A stretch of DNA of 46,430 bases, taken from the NCBI RefSeq assembly GCF_039543245.1, contig NZ_BAABJJ010000033.1, positions 1 through 46,430 on the forward strand. Direction: 5' to 3'. The notes below the pieces were generated by a model. The model was not told where the DNA came from. It saw only the letters and a list, made by a program, of their open reading frames with translations, and did no database searches. The position numbers and the translations under genes were made by a program. The stretch is from Algibacter_G agarivorans. GTDB lineage: Bacteria > Bacteroidota > Bacteroidia > Flavobacteriales > Flavobacteriaceae. Of the stretch, positions 8,463 to 16,687 are shown piece after piece. The number at the start of each line of letters is the position of its first letter. Positions within the stretch are counted from its first letter, which is position 1.

Positions 8463-8681
8463 ATGCATCACTGTAATGGACATTTTTTTGGAATGCATTT
8501 TCTATGGTGGATTGTAGGATTATTTGTGTTGATTGGAATTTTCTGGTTTCTTTTTAAAACATCTTTTCGAGAACCAACCAAAGATAACGCTTTACAGATC
8601 CTTAAAAAACGATTTGCTAATGGTGAAATCTCGAAAGAAGAATATGAAGAGTCAAAGAAAACTTTAGAAGCGGATCTTTAA
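8463..8681 (+). CDS. Small membrane protein with SHOCT domain
   Basis: A 72-aa protein with an N-terminal His/Cys-bearing segment (MHHCNGHFFGMHF), one transmembrane helix at about residues 10-30 (FLWWIVGLFVLIGIFWFLF) and a C-terminal SHOCT domain (about 43-72), the short helical hairpin with pattern LKKRFANGEISKEEYEESKK. SHOCT domains are thought to mediate oligomerisation. The N-terminal His and Cys residues could add metal ligands, in line with the Met-rich neighbour, but that is inference. The ATG at 8463 is chosen; an in-frame TTG two codons earlier is less likely. Confidence 0.78.
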   Translation: MHHCNGHFFGMHFLWWIVGLFVLIGIFWFLFKTSFREPTKDNALQILKKRFANGEISKEEYEESKKTLEADL

Positions 8682-8877
8682 TTATTTAAAAATCAAATAA
8701 GCCCTCTGTTGTATTTCTGAGTCGACTCTTTTTGTAGCTTGTTTACAACGGCTTGGTCTATACTTTCGTTGTGGAAAAATATGATAGATTTTTATACTAT
8801 AACACTTTTCTTATAAAAAAACAAGGATTTTTCTGGTATAAAAACCTACAACAATACAATATAGTCATCGTTGTACT

Positions 8878-9365
8878 TTAATATAAATAAATTATTGGTC
8901 CTTCTTTAATGGTTTTTAAGATGCTTGCATTCAGTTTTTTAACGTTATTTAATTCATTGGTGGCTTCTTGCATCCTAGTATAGCGATTTGAAATATAATC
9001 CTCAAACAAAGGTCTAAAGCTAATCCTTTATAGTTTGAATTAAATTTACTTTCACCTAATTCTTTTCTAACGGTGCTTCTGAAATTTACATTTCGAATAT
9101 ATTTTTCAATTACAGGCTGTGATATCATACGTGTATTATATGCTATTTCTTCATTTTCCTTGGCATCAGCAACAACGTCATCCCAGCTAAAAAGCATATA
9201 AATTAATATTTTATTTTCAATAAAATTGATTTCTCCTGAAGAAATACCAGACCGCAAAGTTCCATTTTGTGGATCAAAAGTCCAGACCCAGCTGGTTTCT
9301 TGCATTAAAAAACCCCTATAAGTCATAGCATTAAGCAAAATGTTTAGGCAATCCAAATAATGAAC
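8878..9365 (-). pseudogene. Truncated, frameshifted DUF6090-like gene remnant
   Basis: On the minus strand an open frame covers 9356-8949, but its last ~17 codons look random, while another frame continues convincingly to a TAA at 8878-8880 with FEDYISNRYTRMQEATNELN and a helical tail. A single-base shift near 9001-9015 joins the two (..KGLAL then PLFEDYI..). At the 5' end the frame is blocked by a stop at 9366-9368 and has no plausible start or signal. The preserved part (NGTLRSGISSGEINFIENK, SWDDVVADAKENEE) resembles the C-terminal two-thirds of the flavobacterial DUF6090 membrane-protein family, recognised from memory. Missing start plus frameshift argue for a dead gene. A sequencing error could explain the shift but not the missing N-terminus. 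Confidence 0.6.
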
Positions 9366-9525
9366 TTAAATGTGTAACAGTGGTTTTGATTTTAGGAATT
9401 TTTTATACTAGAAAACAATAATTTAAACTTTTTTGCTTATAATCTATGTTATTGGTAACATAATCTGATAAATTGTTTTGATGATTATGACATGGTATAT
9501 ATTTATAAAATAAAGATACCTACTT

Positions 9526-10617
9526 ATGTTTTTAAATTCAATTAATCATTTTAGAGCAATAGCTATTGTAATAATAGTAGCTGGCCATCTTTATGGTGTG
9601 TCCGACATTAAATTTGATAGTTTTTCGCAAAATGTATTTGGAAACCTGATTACCGGAGGAACTATTAATTTTGTTTTTATTTCTGGATTTTTATTCCATT
9701 CTGTTTTTTATGATCGTTTTAAATACAGTAAATTTCTTAAAAGTAAAATGAAGAGGGTTCTGGTGCCTTATTTTTTTCTATCAGTAATACCAATATTAAT
9801 TAGTTTATATACCGTTCCTGATTATTGGAATAGAATAAAATCAGATGATGTTATTTTTGGAATGTATTTTATATCTTCTTTAAAGTTTCTAATAAGTGGC
9901 TCTCATTTAATTGCATATTGGTATATTCCATTTATAATCTTAGTCTTTTTAATGTCTCCTTTACACATTAAATTTATTCAATTAAAATTTACAAATCAAA
10001 TTTTAATTTTGATTCTTTTAGGATTAGTATCACTTTTCATACATAGGCCTTTCGAGAGAATTGAAGTATTCCAAGCTATTCACTCATTAGTTTATTTCAC
10101 GCCAATATATCTTTTCGGAATTATTTGTTCCATGCATAAAGACAAAATTTATAAAGCAGCAAAAAATAAAGAGTTAGTTTTACTATTGGCAGCAGTTTTG
10201 TTAGCGGTTATACAAGCGTATCTTGGACAAAATGGTAATTATATGCAGCCTTTAAACAATATTAGTGGTATTGTTGATCTTGTGCTTATTCAAAAAACGA
10301 TTATGTGTTTGTTTTTTATGGTGTGGCTAAACAGATTTGAAAATATTACTAACCCTTATGTCAACACTGTCGCTAAGTTTAGTTTTCCAATCTTCTTTTT
10401 ACATCCTTATTTTTTAAGTTTTTCATTTAGGGTTAAAAGCCACTTTAATATTAATTTCGATTATCCATGGTTAATGCTTATTGGGTTTACTATGTTTTTT
10501 GGGATAGGAAGTATTCTAGTTGCTAAATTGATTGGGGAAATTCTTCCAAAATATTCTGTAATGTTGATTGGTTATGGTAAGAAGAAAAAAAAATACAAAA
10601 TTTTAAAAAAAACTTAG
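9526..10617 (+). CDS. Membrane acyltransferase, acyltransferase-3 family
   Basis: A polytopic membrane acyltransferase of 363 aa, of the OafA/NodX/YrhL type that O-acylates sugars, glycans or other exported molecules. The N-terminal signature INHFRAIAIVIIVAGH (residues 5-20) supplies the conserved Arg and His, FVFISGFLFHSVFYDRF follows, and about ten hydrophobic segments run to residue ~345. The tail is strongly basic (KKKKKYKILKK). It stands alone beside a gene remnant, with no glycan-synthesis genes nearby, so the acceptor cannot be inferred. A hairpin terminator follows about 95 bp downstream. Confidence 0.85.
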   Translation: MFLNSINHFRAIAIVIIVAGHLYGVSDIKFDSFSQNVFGNLITGGTINFVFISGFLFHSVFYDRFKYSKFLKSKMKRVLVPYFFLSVIPILISLYTVPDYWNRIKSDDVIFGMYFISSLKFLISGSHLIAYWYIPFIILVFLMSPLHIKFIQLKFTNQILILILLGLVSLFIHRPFERIEVFQAIHSLVYFTPIYLFGIICSMHKDKIYKAAKNKELVLLLAAVLLAVIQAYLGQNGNYMQPLNNISGIVDLVLIQKTIMCLFFMVWLNRFENITNPYVNTVAKFSFPIFFLHPYFLSFSFRVKSHFNINFDYPWLMLIGFTMFFGIGSILVAKLIGEILPKYSVMLIGYGKKKKKYKILKKT

Positions 10618-10712
10618 TGGAACAGAACCTAGCGGTTTCTAAGGCATAGAGAATACTTTCTAGGAATTAATAGATGAATTTCATTTTTAAAATCATTAAG
10701 CTTAAATTTATA

Positions 10713-10746
10713 TAAAGACTGTAGCAATACGGTCTTTATTTTTTTA
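10713..10746 (+). terminator. Rho-independent terminator after the acyltransferase gene
   Basis: TAAAGAC pairs with GTCTTTA around a short loop, followed by a run of seven T. The T-run overlaps the -7 box of the next gene, so termination and re-initiation are packed into under 50 bp. Confidence 0.65.
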
Positions 10747-10752
10747 TATTTG
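10745..10752 (+). promoter_or_regulatory. Bacteroidota -7 element
   Basis: TATATTTG is a perfect TAnnTTTG match, ending 4 bases before the ATG at 10757. This implies a leaderless or nearly leaderless transcript. The -33 position falls inside the preceding terminator hairpin and shows no TTG. Confidence 0.5.
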
Positions 10753-10756
10753 GCGT

Positions 10757-11374
10757 ATGATTGCAAGATGGTGCATTAGTGTTTTAATTTTTAGCCTTAC
10801 CTTATTTGGTGTTGTGTCTCAGCATCAGGTTTCGGTGCCTAATCAAGAAATTGTATTGCAGTTTGAAGATGTTGACTTAACATCAGAGGATGCTGAACAT
10901 ACAGTTGCCATTGTAAAGAAACAATTGCATGATTTAGGCGCTAAAAATATTAAGGTTTTATCACAAGAAAAAGGCAAACTAAAAATAACGTATTATAGTG
11001 ACGCTGGTATTGCAAGCATCAAAAAAACGTTTTCAAAAGAAAATAGTTTAACACTTCATATTACTTCTCAAACTCAAGATAAAGAGTCATCGAAATTTCC
11101 TAGAGATGAAAATAGTATCAGCTATAACCTTGATGTTTACGAAATACAAAAAGGGCAAAACTCTGGTTGGGATTTAGATGGTACATTTACCTTAGAATTT
11201 GAGCCAAAAAGTAATCGGTTTTTAGACCCCAATTATCTGTCTATAGATAATGTTGGTTATGAATATGAAGATAACTTAATAAAAGTTGCTTATAAAAATC
11301 GTAAACACATTACGATTCAATTAAGTGAACCATTACACAATAAACCCGAAGTTAGAGCAGGACCCATTTGCTAA
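10757..11374 (+). CDS. Exported protein of unknown function upstream of secDF
   Basis: A 205-aa protein I do not recognise. Residues 1-22 form a signal peptide (LIFSLTLFGVVSQ); no lipobox Cys is placed correctly. Residues ~30-100 read as strand-helix-strand-strand-helix-strand (EIVLQFEDVDL, HTVAIVKKQLHDLGAKNIKV, GKLKITYYS, AGIASIKKTF, SLTLHI), a ferredoxin-like pattern similar in outline to the periplasmic head of SecD; this is an impression from spacing, not an alignment. The C-terminal half is beta-rich, and the chain ends in Cys. It has its own promoter and is followed by 254 bp before secDF, so co-transcription is possible but not required. Confidence 0.65.
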   Translation: MIARWCISVLIFSLTLFGVVSQHQVSVPNQEIVLQFEDVDLTSEDAEHTVAIVKKQLHDLGAKNIKVLSQEKGKLKITYYSDAGIASIKKTFSKENSLTLHITSQTQDKESSKFPRDENSISYNLDVYEIQKGQNSGWDLDGTFTLEFEPKSNRFLDPNYLSIDNVGYEYEDNLIKVAYKNRKHITIQLSEPLHNKPEVRAGPIC

Positions 11375-11487
11375 AAGGGTTAAATAACTTGTTTCTGAGG
11401 GATATATGATGACTTCAAAAAAAACACGAATATTTTAAAACGCCCCAAACACATTTACAAAATAAATCTAAAGAAATAGGGGTGTTG

Positions 11488-11511
11488 TTCTGAATTTATT
11501 TCAGAATCTCA
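11488..11511. repeat. Small hairpin of dispersed type
   Basis: TTCTGAA pairs with TTCAGAA around a five-base loop, in the gap between the exported-protein gene and secDF. It resembles the short 'ctgaaataaattcag' hairpins scattered through flavobacterial intergenic DNA. It has no T-run on the plus strand. Confidence 0.45.
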
Positions 11512-11562
11512 AAAATCACTTTCAGACAGATTTATAAAAATCATACTCAATAAATAAAAAAT

Positions 11563-11592
11563 TGTCAAATCATACAGTAAATTCTATATTTG
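11563..11592 (+). promoter_or_regulatory. secDF promoter, Bacteroidota type
   Basis: TTG at 11563-11565 and TATATTTG at 11585-11592 are separated by 19 bases, the expected arrangement for the primary sigma factor of Bacteroidota. The start codon lies 36 bp downstream, giving a leader of about 30 nt. Confidence 0.6.
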
Positions 11593-11628
11593 CTCGTTTT
11601 AAAAATTTGACCACTAAAAAATACAACA

Positions 11629-14622
11629 ATGCAAAACAAAGGATTAGTAAAACTATTTGCCATTTTATTTGGACTGGTAAGTATTTACCAATTGTCTTTC
11701 ACTTTTAAATCAAATCAAATTGAAAAAGAAGCTGAAGAAATAGCAATTAATAAAATTCCAGAAACGGAAGCCAATTATCGTGCACTCCGTAGTCAAGAAG
11801 AAGCCAACTATCTTCAAGAAAAATCTACCGATACCGTTTATAATATTGGTATTGCAAAATTCACTTATAACGAAGTGAAGCAAAAAGCCATGAACCTAGG
11901 TCTTGACTTAAAAGGTGGTATTAACGTTATTCTTCAAGTATCTGTAAAAGACATATTAAAAGGATTGGCAAACAATACAACCGACCCAGTATTTAATAAA
12001 GCATTAGATGATGCTACCGAGCTTCAAAAAAATAGCCAGAACACCTATCTAGAAGATTTCTTTATTGCTTTTGATGCGATTAAAGGTGATGTGAAATTAG
12101 CATCTCCAGATATATTTTATACCAAAGCACTAGATGGTGAGATTGATGGAAGTATGTCTGACGAAGACGTAAAAACAGTTATAGAAACCAAGATTGATGA
12201 ATCTATTGTTTCTGCTTTTGAAGTATTACGTAAACGTATTGATGAGTTTGGGGTAACATCTCCAAACATCCAACGTTTAGGAACATCTGGACGTATTTTA
12301 GTAGAGTTGCCAGGTGTTAAAGATGTAGAACGTGCTACAGGATTATTACAAAGTACTGCTCAATTAGAGTTTTGGGATGCCTATAAAGGGGAACAGTTCT
12401 TCCCGTTTTTGTCCCAAGCCAATACCGTTTTGAAAGATATTGTTGATGCTAAAATAGCTTCTGAAGAAGAGCCTCAAGATGAAGAAGATGCTCAGGATTC
12501 TCAAATTGATGCCTTATTAGGTGATGCAGAAACAGATTCTACAGCAGTTGCAACAGTAAATCCTATCTTCGATTTGTTAAGAGGGCAAGGGTACCCTGGT
12601 GGTCCGATTATTGGAAAGTTTGAAATTAAAGATAAAGAAACGGTTCTTGAATATTTAAGCAAACCAGAGGTTAGAGCTTTGCTTTCTCCAGAACAACGCT
12701 ATGCAAAGTTTGTTTTTGGAAAACCAGAAAAAGATAGTGAATTAGTAGATTTATATGCCTTAGTTGGCAATAGAGAAAACGTGCCGCAATTAAGCGGTGC
12801 GGTAGTAACCGATGCTCGTAACCAATTTGGACCAACAGGAAAGTCTGAAGTATCTATGCAAATGAATGCAAAAGGTGCTAAGATTTGGGAAGAAATGACG
12901 GGTAAAGCGTATTCTCAAGGGAGTCAAATTGCTATTGTTTTAGATAACGTAGTATATTCTGCGCCTGGTGTTACTACAGGACCTATAGCAGGAGGAAGTT
13001 CTTCTATTTCTGGAAACTTTACTTTAAACGAGGCAATCGATTTAGCAAACGTATTACGTGCTGGTAAATTACCGGCTTCAGCAGATATCATATCTAGCGA
13101 AGTTGTTGGGCCCTCATTAGGAAAAGAGGCTATTGAAAGTGGTACCATGTCGTTTTTAATTGCTTTAGCTTTAGTCTTGTTATGGATGATTTTTTACTAT
13201 GGAAAAGTTGGTGGTTTTGCCGATATTGCCATGTTATTAAACCTGTTGTTAATATTTGGTATTTTATCGGGACTAGGCGCTGTGTTAACCTTGCCTGGTA
13301 TTGCAGGTATTGTATTAACCATTGGTATGTCTGTGGATGCAAACGTACTTATTTTTGAGCGTATTCGAGAAGAATTAGCTAAGGGTAAAGGTCAAAAAGA
13401 GGCTATACAAGATGGATTTAGTAATGCCTTATCATCTATTTTAGATGCGAATATTACAACAGGATTAACCGCATTAATTCTATTCATATTTGGTACAGGG
13501 CCAATTAAAGGATTTGCAACGACCTTATTAATAGGTATTGCTACATCTTTATTCACTGCAATTTTTATTACTAGATTATTAGTCGATTGGTACTCTAACA
13601 GAGGTGGTAAATTAGACTTCTCTACAGCAATTACTAAAAATTTATTTAGAAATATAAACATCGAATTTTTAAAGAAACGTAAAGTGGCTTATATGATTTC
13701 TGGTGCTTTTATTCTTTTAAGTTTAGGGTCGCTGTTTACAAACAGTTTAGATCAAGGTGTCGATTTTGTTGGAGGTAGAACCTATCAAGTGCGTTTTGCT
13801 CAAGATATAAGTGCTTCAGAAATTACAGATGTATTATCCAAACCAGAAATTTTTGGTAGTGCAGATGCAAAAACCTTTGGTGATGCCAATCAGTTAAAAA
13901 TTACCACTAAATACAAAGTCAATGAAACAGGTGCTGAGGTAGATGAAGAAATCAGAAAGGCCTTATATGATGGACTTGTACCTTATTTAGAAGGTGTGTC
14001 TTATGAGAAATTCTTAGATTTAAACGATGAAAATAAGCAAGTTGGTTTATTAGAATCGTATAAAGTATCTCCAACCATTGCAGATGATATTAAGCAAGCA
14101 TCAGTTTGGGCGGTATTAGGATCATTAATTGTTGTATTTCTATATATCTTAATTCGTTTTAAAAAGTGGCAGTACTCATTAGGAGCAGTTGCAGCGGTAT
14201 TCCATGATGTATTAATTGTATTAGGCGTATTCTCTTTAACGTACAGATTTATGCCATTTAACATGGAAATAAACCAAGCGTTCATTGCAGCAATACTAAC
14301 AGTAATTGGTTATTCATTAAATGATACGGTGGTTGTATTTGATAGAATTCGTGAGTTCTTTAACGAGCACACAGGTTGGAAATTCGACCGTGTCGTAAAC
14401 TCATCATTAAGCAGTACATTAAGTAGAACCTTAAATACCTCATTAACAACATTAGTTGTGTTATTAGCCATCTTTATTTTTGGTGGCGATTCTATCAGAG
14501 GCTTTATGTTTGCCTTAATAGTAGGTGTTATTGTAGGTACGTATTCATCATTATTTATTGCAACACCAATAATGTATGATACTGTAAGTAAATTAGAAGA
14601 TAAAAAGAAGAAAAAAGACTAA
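11629..14622 (+). CDS. secDF: Protein translocase subunit SecDF (fusion)
   Basis: Uses the proton gradient to complete Sec-dependent export on the periplasmic side. At 997 aa SecD and SecF are fused, as usual in Bacteroidota. TM1 (residues ~5-25) is followed by the D1 motif LGLDLKGGINVILQVSV (~88-104), the P1 head, and a long acidic insert near 275-305 (SEEEPQDEEDAQDSQIDALL). SecD TM2-6 lie in about residues 505-660 with SVDANVLIFERIREE (D5). The SecF part begins near 675 with QGVDFVGGRTYQVRF (F1), a P4 domain, and TM segments with LNDTVVVFDRIRE (F4). The C-terminus is basic. It has its own promoter and a strong terminator, so it is a single-gene unit. Confidence 0.97.
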   Translation: MQNKGLVKLFAILFGLVSIYQLSFTFKSNQIEKEAEEIAINKIPETEANYRALRSQEEANYLQEKSTDTVYNIGIAKFTYNEVKQKAMNLGLDLKGGINVILQVSVKDILKGLANNTTDPVFNKALDDATELQKNSQNTYLEDFFIAFDAIKGDVKLASPDIFYTKALDGEIDGSMSDEDVKTVIETKIDESIVSAFEVLRKRIDEFGVTSPNIQRLGTSGRILVELPGVKDVERATGLLQSTAQLEFWDAYKGEQFFPFLSQANTVLKDIVDAKIASEEEPQDEEDAQDSQIDALLGDAETDSTAVATVNPIFDLLRGQGYPGGPIIGKFEIKDKETVLEYLSKPEVRALLSPEQRYAKFVFGKPEKDSELVDLYALVGNRENVPQLSGAVVTDARNQFGPTGKSEVSMQMNAKGAKIWEEMTGKAYSQGSQIAIVLDNVVYSAPGVTTGPIAGGSSSISGNFTLNEAIDLANVLRAGKLPASADIISSEVVGPSLGKEAIESGTMSFLIALALVLLWMIFYYGKVGGFADIAMLLNLLLIFGILSGLGAVLTLPGIAGIVLTIGMSVDANVLIFERIREELAKGKGQKEAIQDGFSNALSSILDANITTGLTALILFIFGTGPIKGFATTLLIGIATSLFTAIFITRLLVDWYSNRGGKLDFSTAITKNLFRNINIEFLKKRKVAYMISGAFILLSLGSLFTNSLDQGVDFVGGRTYQVRFAQDISASEITDVLSKPEIFGSADAKTFGDANQLKITTKYKVNETGAEVDEEIRKALYDGLVPYLEGVSYEKFLDLNDENKQVGLLESYKVSPTIADDIKQASVWAVLGSLIVVFLYILIRFKKWQYSLGAVAAVFHDVLIVLGVFSLTYRFMPFNMEINQAFIAAILTVIGYSLNDTVVVFDRIREFFNEHTGWKFDRVVNSSLSSTLSRTLNTSLTTLVVLLAIFIFGGDSIRGFMFALIVGVIVGTYSSLFIATPIMYDTVSKLEDKKKKKD

Positions 14623-14644
14623 CTCAAAATTTTTTCTTTGCAAG

Positions 14645-14676
14645 AAGCCTATTAACTTATGTTAGTAGGCTTTTTT
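14645..14676 (+). terminator. secDF terminator
   Basis: AAGCCTATTAAC pairs with GTTAGTAGGCTT (one G-T wobble) around a four-base loop and runs into six T. It begins 22 bp after the secDF stop. Confidence 0.8.
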
Positions 14677-14696
14677 GTGTTTATTAAAATGTTAGT

Positions 14697-14782
14697 TGGG
14701 CGTTACCACAAGGGTCGGGCTATCACTACTCGCTCCCTCCTTTGGTCGGGGGGCTCAAACAGACCGTTCTATCCCTAACGCA
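14697..14782. repeat. Dispersed intergenic repeat, GGGCGTTACC...CCCTAACGCA type
   Basis: An 86-bp GC-richer block in AT-rich DNA that starts TGGGCGTTACC and ends CTATCCCTAACGCA. The terminal 14-mer CTATCCCTAACGCA recurs exactly at 22305-22318, where it is also preceded by CGGGCT. Similar blocks are, to my recollection, scattered through flavobacterial intergenic DNA. The ends carry GCGTTA in opposite orientation, so the unit is a loose inverted repeat. No coding potential. Confidence 0.65.
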
Positions 14783-15085
14783 GCTATCTGCTAGTTTTAG
14801 TGTTTTTGTCAATGCAGGTGATGTATTTACTATGCACTTCTTTAACACTAAAAAAGAAATAATTTTGAAGCTTCGTTTAACAGTTTGTATATAAAATCAT
14901 AGCACCTTGATAGGGTGCTATGATTTTATATACTTCATAAGTTTGTCTTTTGTTATTTTTACAATAAGCGGAAATTGAAAATGATAAGTAGCTGCTTTTC
15001 TTATTCGATTTCAGCGTTTACTTGGGCAACTCGTTTTTCTATTTCATTCAAAATGATGTTCGCTATTTTACACAGAAAATCAATA
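14783..15085. other. Gene-free interval with a hairpin, between secDF and cysK
   Basis: Apart from the 14887-14933 hairpin this ~300-bp stretch contains no gene. On the minus strand a short stretch at about 15078-15001 reads as a coiled-coil-like peptide (NIILNEIEKRVAQVNAEIE then stop) directly downstream of cysK in another frame; it has no start and may be a gene scrap or chance. Confidence 0.5.
14887..14933. repeat. 20-bp perfect inverted repeat
   Basis: Arms 14887-14906 and 14914-14933 are exactly complementary over 20 bp around a 7-base loop; the stem core is CATAGCACC/GGTGCTATG. No clean T-run follows on either strand, although the stem feet are AT-rich. It lies between convergent secDF and cysK, about 150 bp from the cysK stop, and could be a bidirectional terminator or a protein-binding/recombination site. 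Confidence 0.85.
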
Positions 15086-16000
15086 TTACTTTATAAAAAG
15101 CTCCTCAATAGAAAGGTAGCGTTCACCAGTATCGTAATTCATAGTTAGTATTGTTTCTTTGCCATTTAAAGTTTGCAATTGTTTTCTAACAGCAGCTAAG
15201 GAAGCTCCTGTAGAAATACCAACTAAAATGCCTTCAGTCGTTGCTATATTTTTAACTTCTGCAAAAGCTTCTTCTTTAGTTATTCTAATGGCACCGTCAA
15301 TTATTTTAATATTGAATACTTCAGGAACAAAACCAGGTCCAATGCCTTGTAAGGGGTGTGGTCCAGGTTCGCCCCCAGAAATTATGGCAGAATCATCTGG
15401 TTCTACTGCAAACACTTTTAAATCAGGGAGTTTTTCTTTTAAAACTTCAGACATACCGGTAATGTGTCCGCCAGTACCAACACCAGTAATTAAATAATCT
15501 AAGCCTTCAGGAAAGTCTTTAATAATTTCTAAAGCAGTCGTTTTACGGTGTATTTCTGGGTTTGCTTGGTTTGTAAATTGAGAAGGCATCCATGCATTTT
15601 TATTATTAGCAACCATTTCATTTGCTTTTGCTATAGTTCCTCCTAAGCCTAGCTCTTTTGGAGTTAGTACAAGATTAGCGCCATAAGCCGCCATAAGTGC
15701 TCGTCGTTCAACAGACATGGACTCTGGCATTACCAGTGTAAGCTTGTAGTTTTTTACAGCAGCAACCATTGCTAAACCAATACCAGTATTTCCAGAAGTA
15801 GGCTCAATAATTTCTGTGTCTTGAGTTAAAATATTTCTTTTTTCAGCATCCTCAATCATTGAGAGTGCAATTCTGTCTTTAATGCTTCCTCCAGGATTAG
15901 CTTTTTCAAGCTTCATCCAAACATTTGCATTCGGAAATAATTTAGACAATCGTACAACAGGTGTGTTTCCAATGCTTTCTAAAATGTTATTGATTTTCAT
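15086..16000 (-). CDS. cysK: Cysteine synthase (O-acetylserine sulfhydrylase)
   Basis: PLP enzyme that makes L-cysteine from O-acetylserine and sulfide; cytoplasmic, 304 aa. The PLP lysine is K41 in NPGGSIKDRIA, PTSGNTG at 67-73 binds substrate, GTGGHITG binds the cofactor phosphate, and EGILVGISTGAS is near 260-272. PGPHPLQGIGPGFVPEV resembles the CysK regulatory/active-site loop more than the CysM type, so I prefer cysK, although the two are easily confused. There is no C-terminal CBS domain, so it is not a cystathionine beta-synthase. It starts 103 bp from the stop of the DUF192 gene on the same strand and may be separately transcribed. Confidence 0.9.
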   Translation of the reverse strand: MKINNILESIGNTPVVRLSKLFPNANVWMKLEKANPGGSIKDRIALSMIEDAEKRNILTQDTEIIEPTSGNTGIGLAMVAAVKNYKLTLVMPESMSVERRALMAAYGANLVLTPKELGLGGTIAKANEMVANNKNAWMPSQFTNQANPEIHRKTTALEIIKDFPEGLDYLITGVGTGGHITGMSEVLKEKLPDLKVFAVEPDDSAIISGGEPGPHPLQGIGPGFVPEVFNIKIIDGAIRITKEEAFAEVKNIATTEGILVGISTGASLAAVRKQLQTLNGKETILTMNYDTGERYLSIEELFIK

Positions 16001-16103
16001 ATTTAATATATTAATGATTTAGTTCTGAATACGTTTTATCATTTAAATGCCAGTATTTTTTTTAATTGTTTTGTTCTTTGAAAGATATGAAAAAGTATAG
16101 TAT

Positions 16104-16580
16104 TTAATAACTAATATGGTCACCAACAGCAACACCCCAAGTATCAGCCAAACCTGCATTAACTTCTAAAACATATTTAGCAGGAGCGTTTGATGGTAAT
16201 GAGGATTCATCAAAAGGTTGAGCATGCTTCTGAAAACTGACAATCTTTTTATTGTTATCAATAAAAATTAAGTCTAACGGAATTTTTGTGTTTTTCATGT
16301 AGAAGAAACGTTCTTTAACATCATCAAAAACAAAGAGCATGCCTTGGTTTGTTTTCATGGCGTTTCTATACATTAAACCTGTTTGGATGTCAAAATCGGT
16401 ATCAGCAATTTCTATATCTAATTTTATTTGAGTAGAATCAGCGGATTTAAAAATAGTAAGCTCGCCTTCTTTTTTAAAACTAACTTCAGTCTGCTTTATA
16501 ACTTTTTTGTCCTCTTTACATGCGCAAAGACTCAAAAAGATACTTAGCAATAAGAATAAAGTATAGCGTTTTAAAAGCAT
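16104..16580 (-). CDS. DUF192 lipoprotein
   Basis: A 158-aa lipoprotein with lipobox SLCAC (Cys at about residue 21) and a DUF192 domain spanning ~45-155. The family signature is complete: DTDFDIQTGLMYRNAMKTNQ, GMLFVFDDVKERFFYMKNTK, IPLDLIFID, and KYVLEVNAGLADTWGVAVGD. DUF192 proteins are small beta-barrel exported proteins of undefined function. It lies between lgt (downstream of which it sits, 107 bp away) and cysK. Confidence 0.9.
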   Translation of the reverse strand: MLLKRYTLFLLLSIFLSLCACKEDKKVIKQTEVSFKKEGELTIFKSADSTQIKLDIEIADTDFDIQTGLMYRNAMKTNQGMLFVFDDVKERFFYMKNTKIPLDLIFIDNNKKIVSFQKHAQPFDESSLPSNAPAKYVLEVNAGLADTWGVAVGDHISY

Positions 16581-16687
16581 ATTGTGCTAATTATATTTTT
16601 GAATTAGTTCTGAATTATTTGGTGTAATTCCGATATAGTATGCAAACAGTTCCAATGTATTGGACAGTATTGAATACATAATCGTTA

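Noticed and set aside
13130..13342. Antisense frames inside secDF
   Set aside because: They run opposite conserved SecDF transmembrane segments and show no independent features.
15001..15078. Minus-strand coiled-coil-like peptide after cysK as a gene
   Set aside because: No start codon, fewer than 30 codons and a stop just upstream; it may be a scrap or chance.
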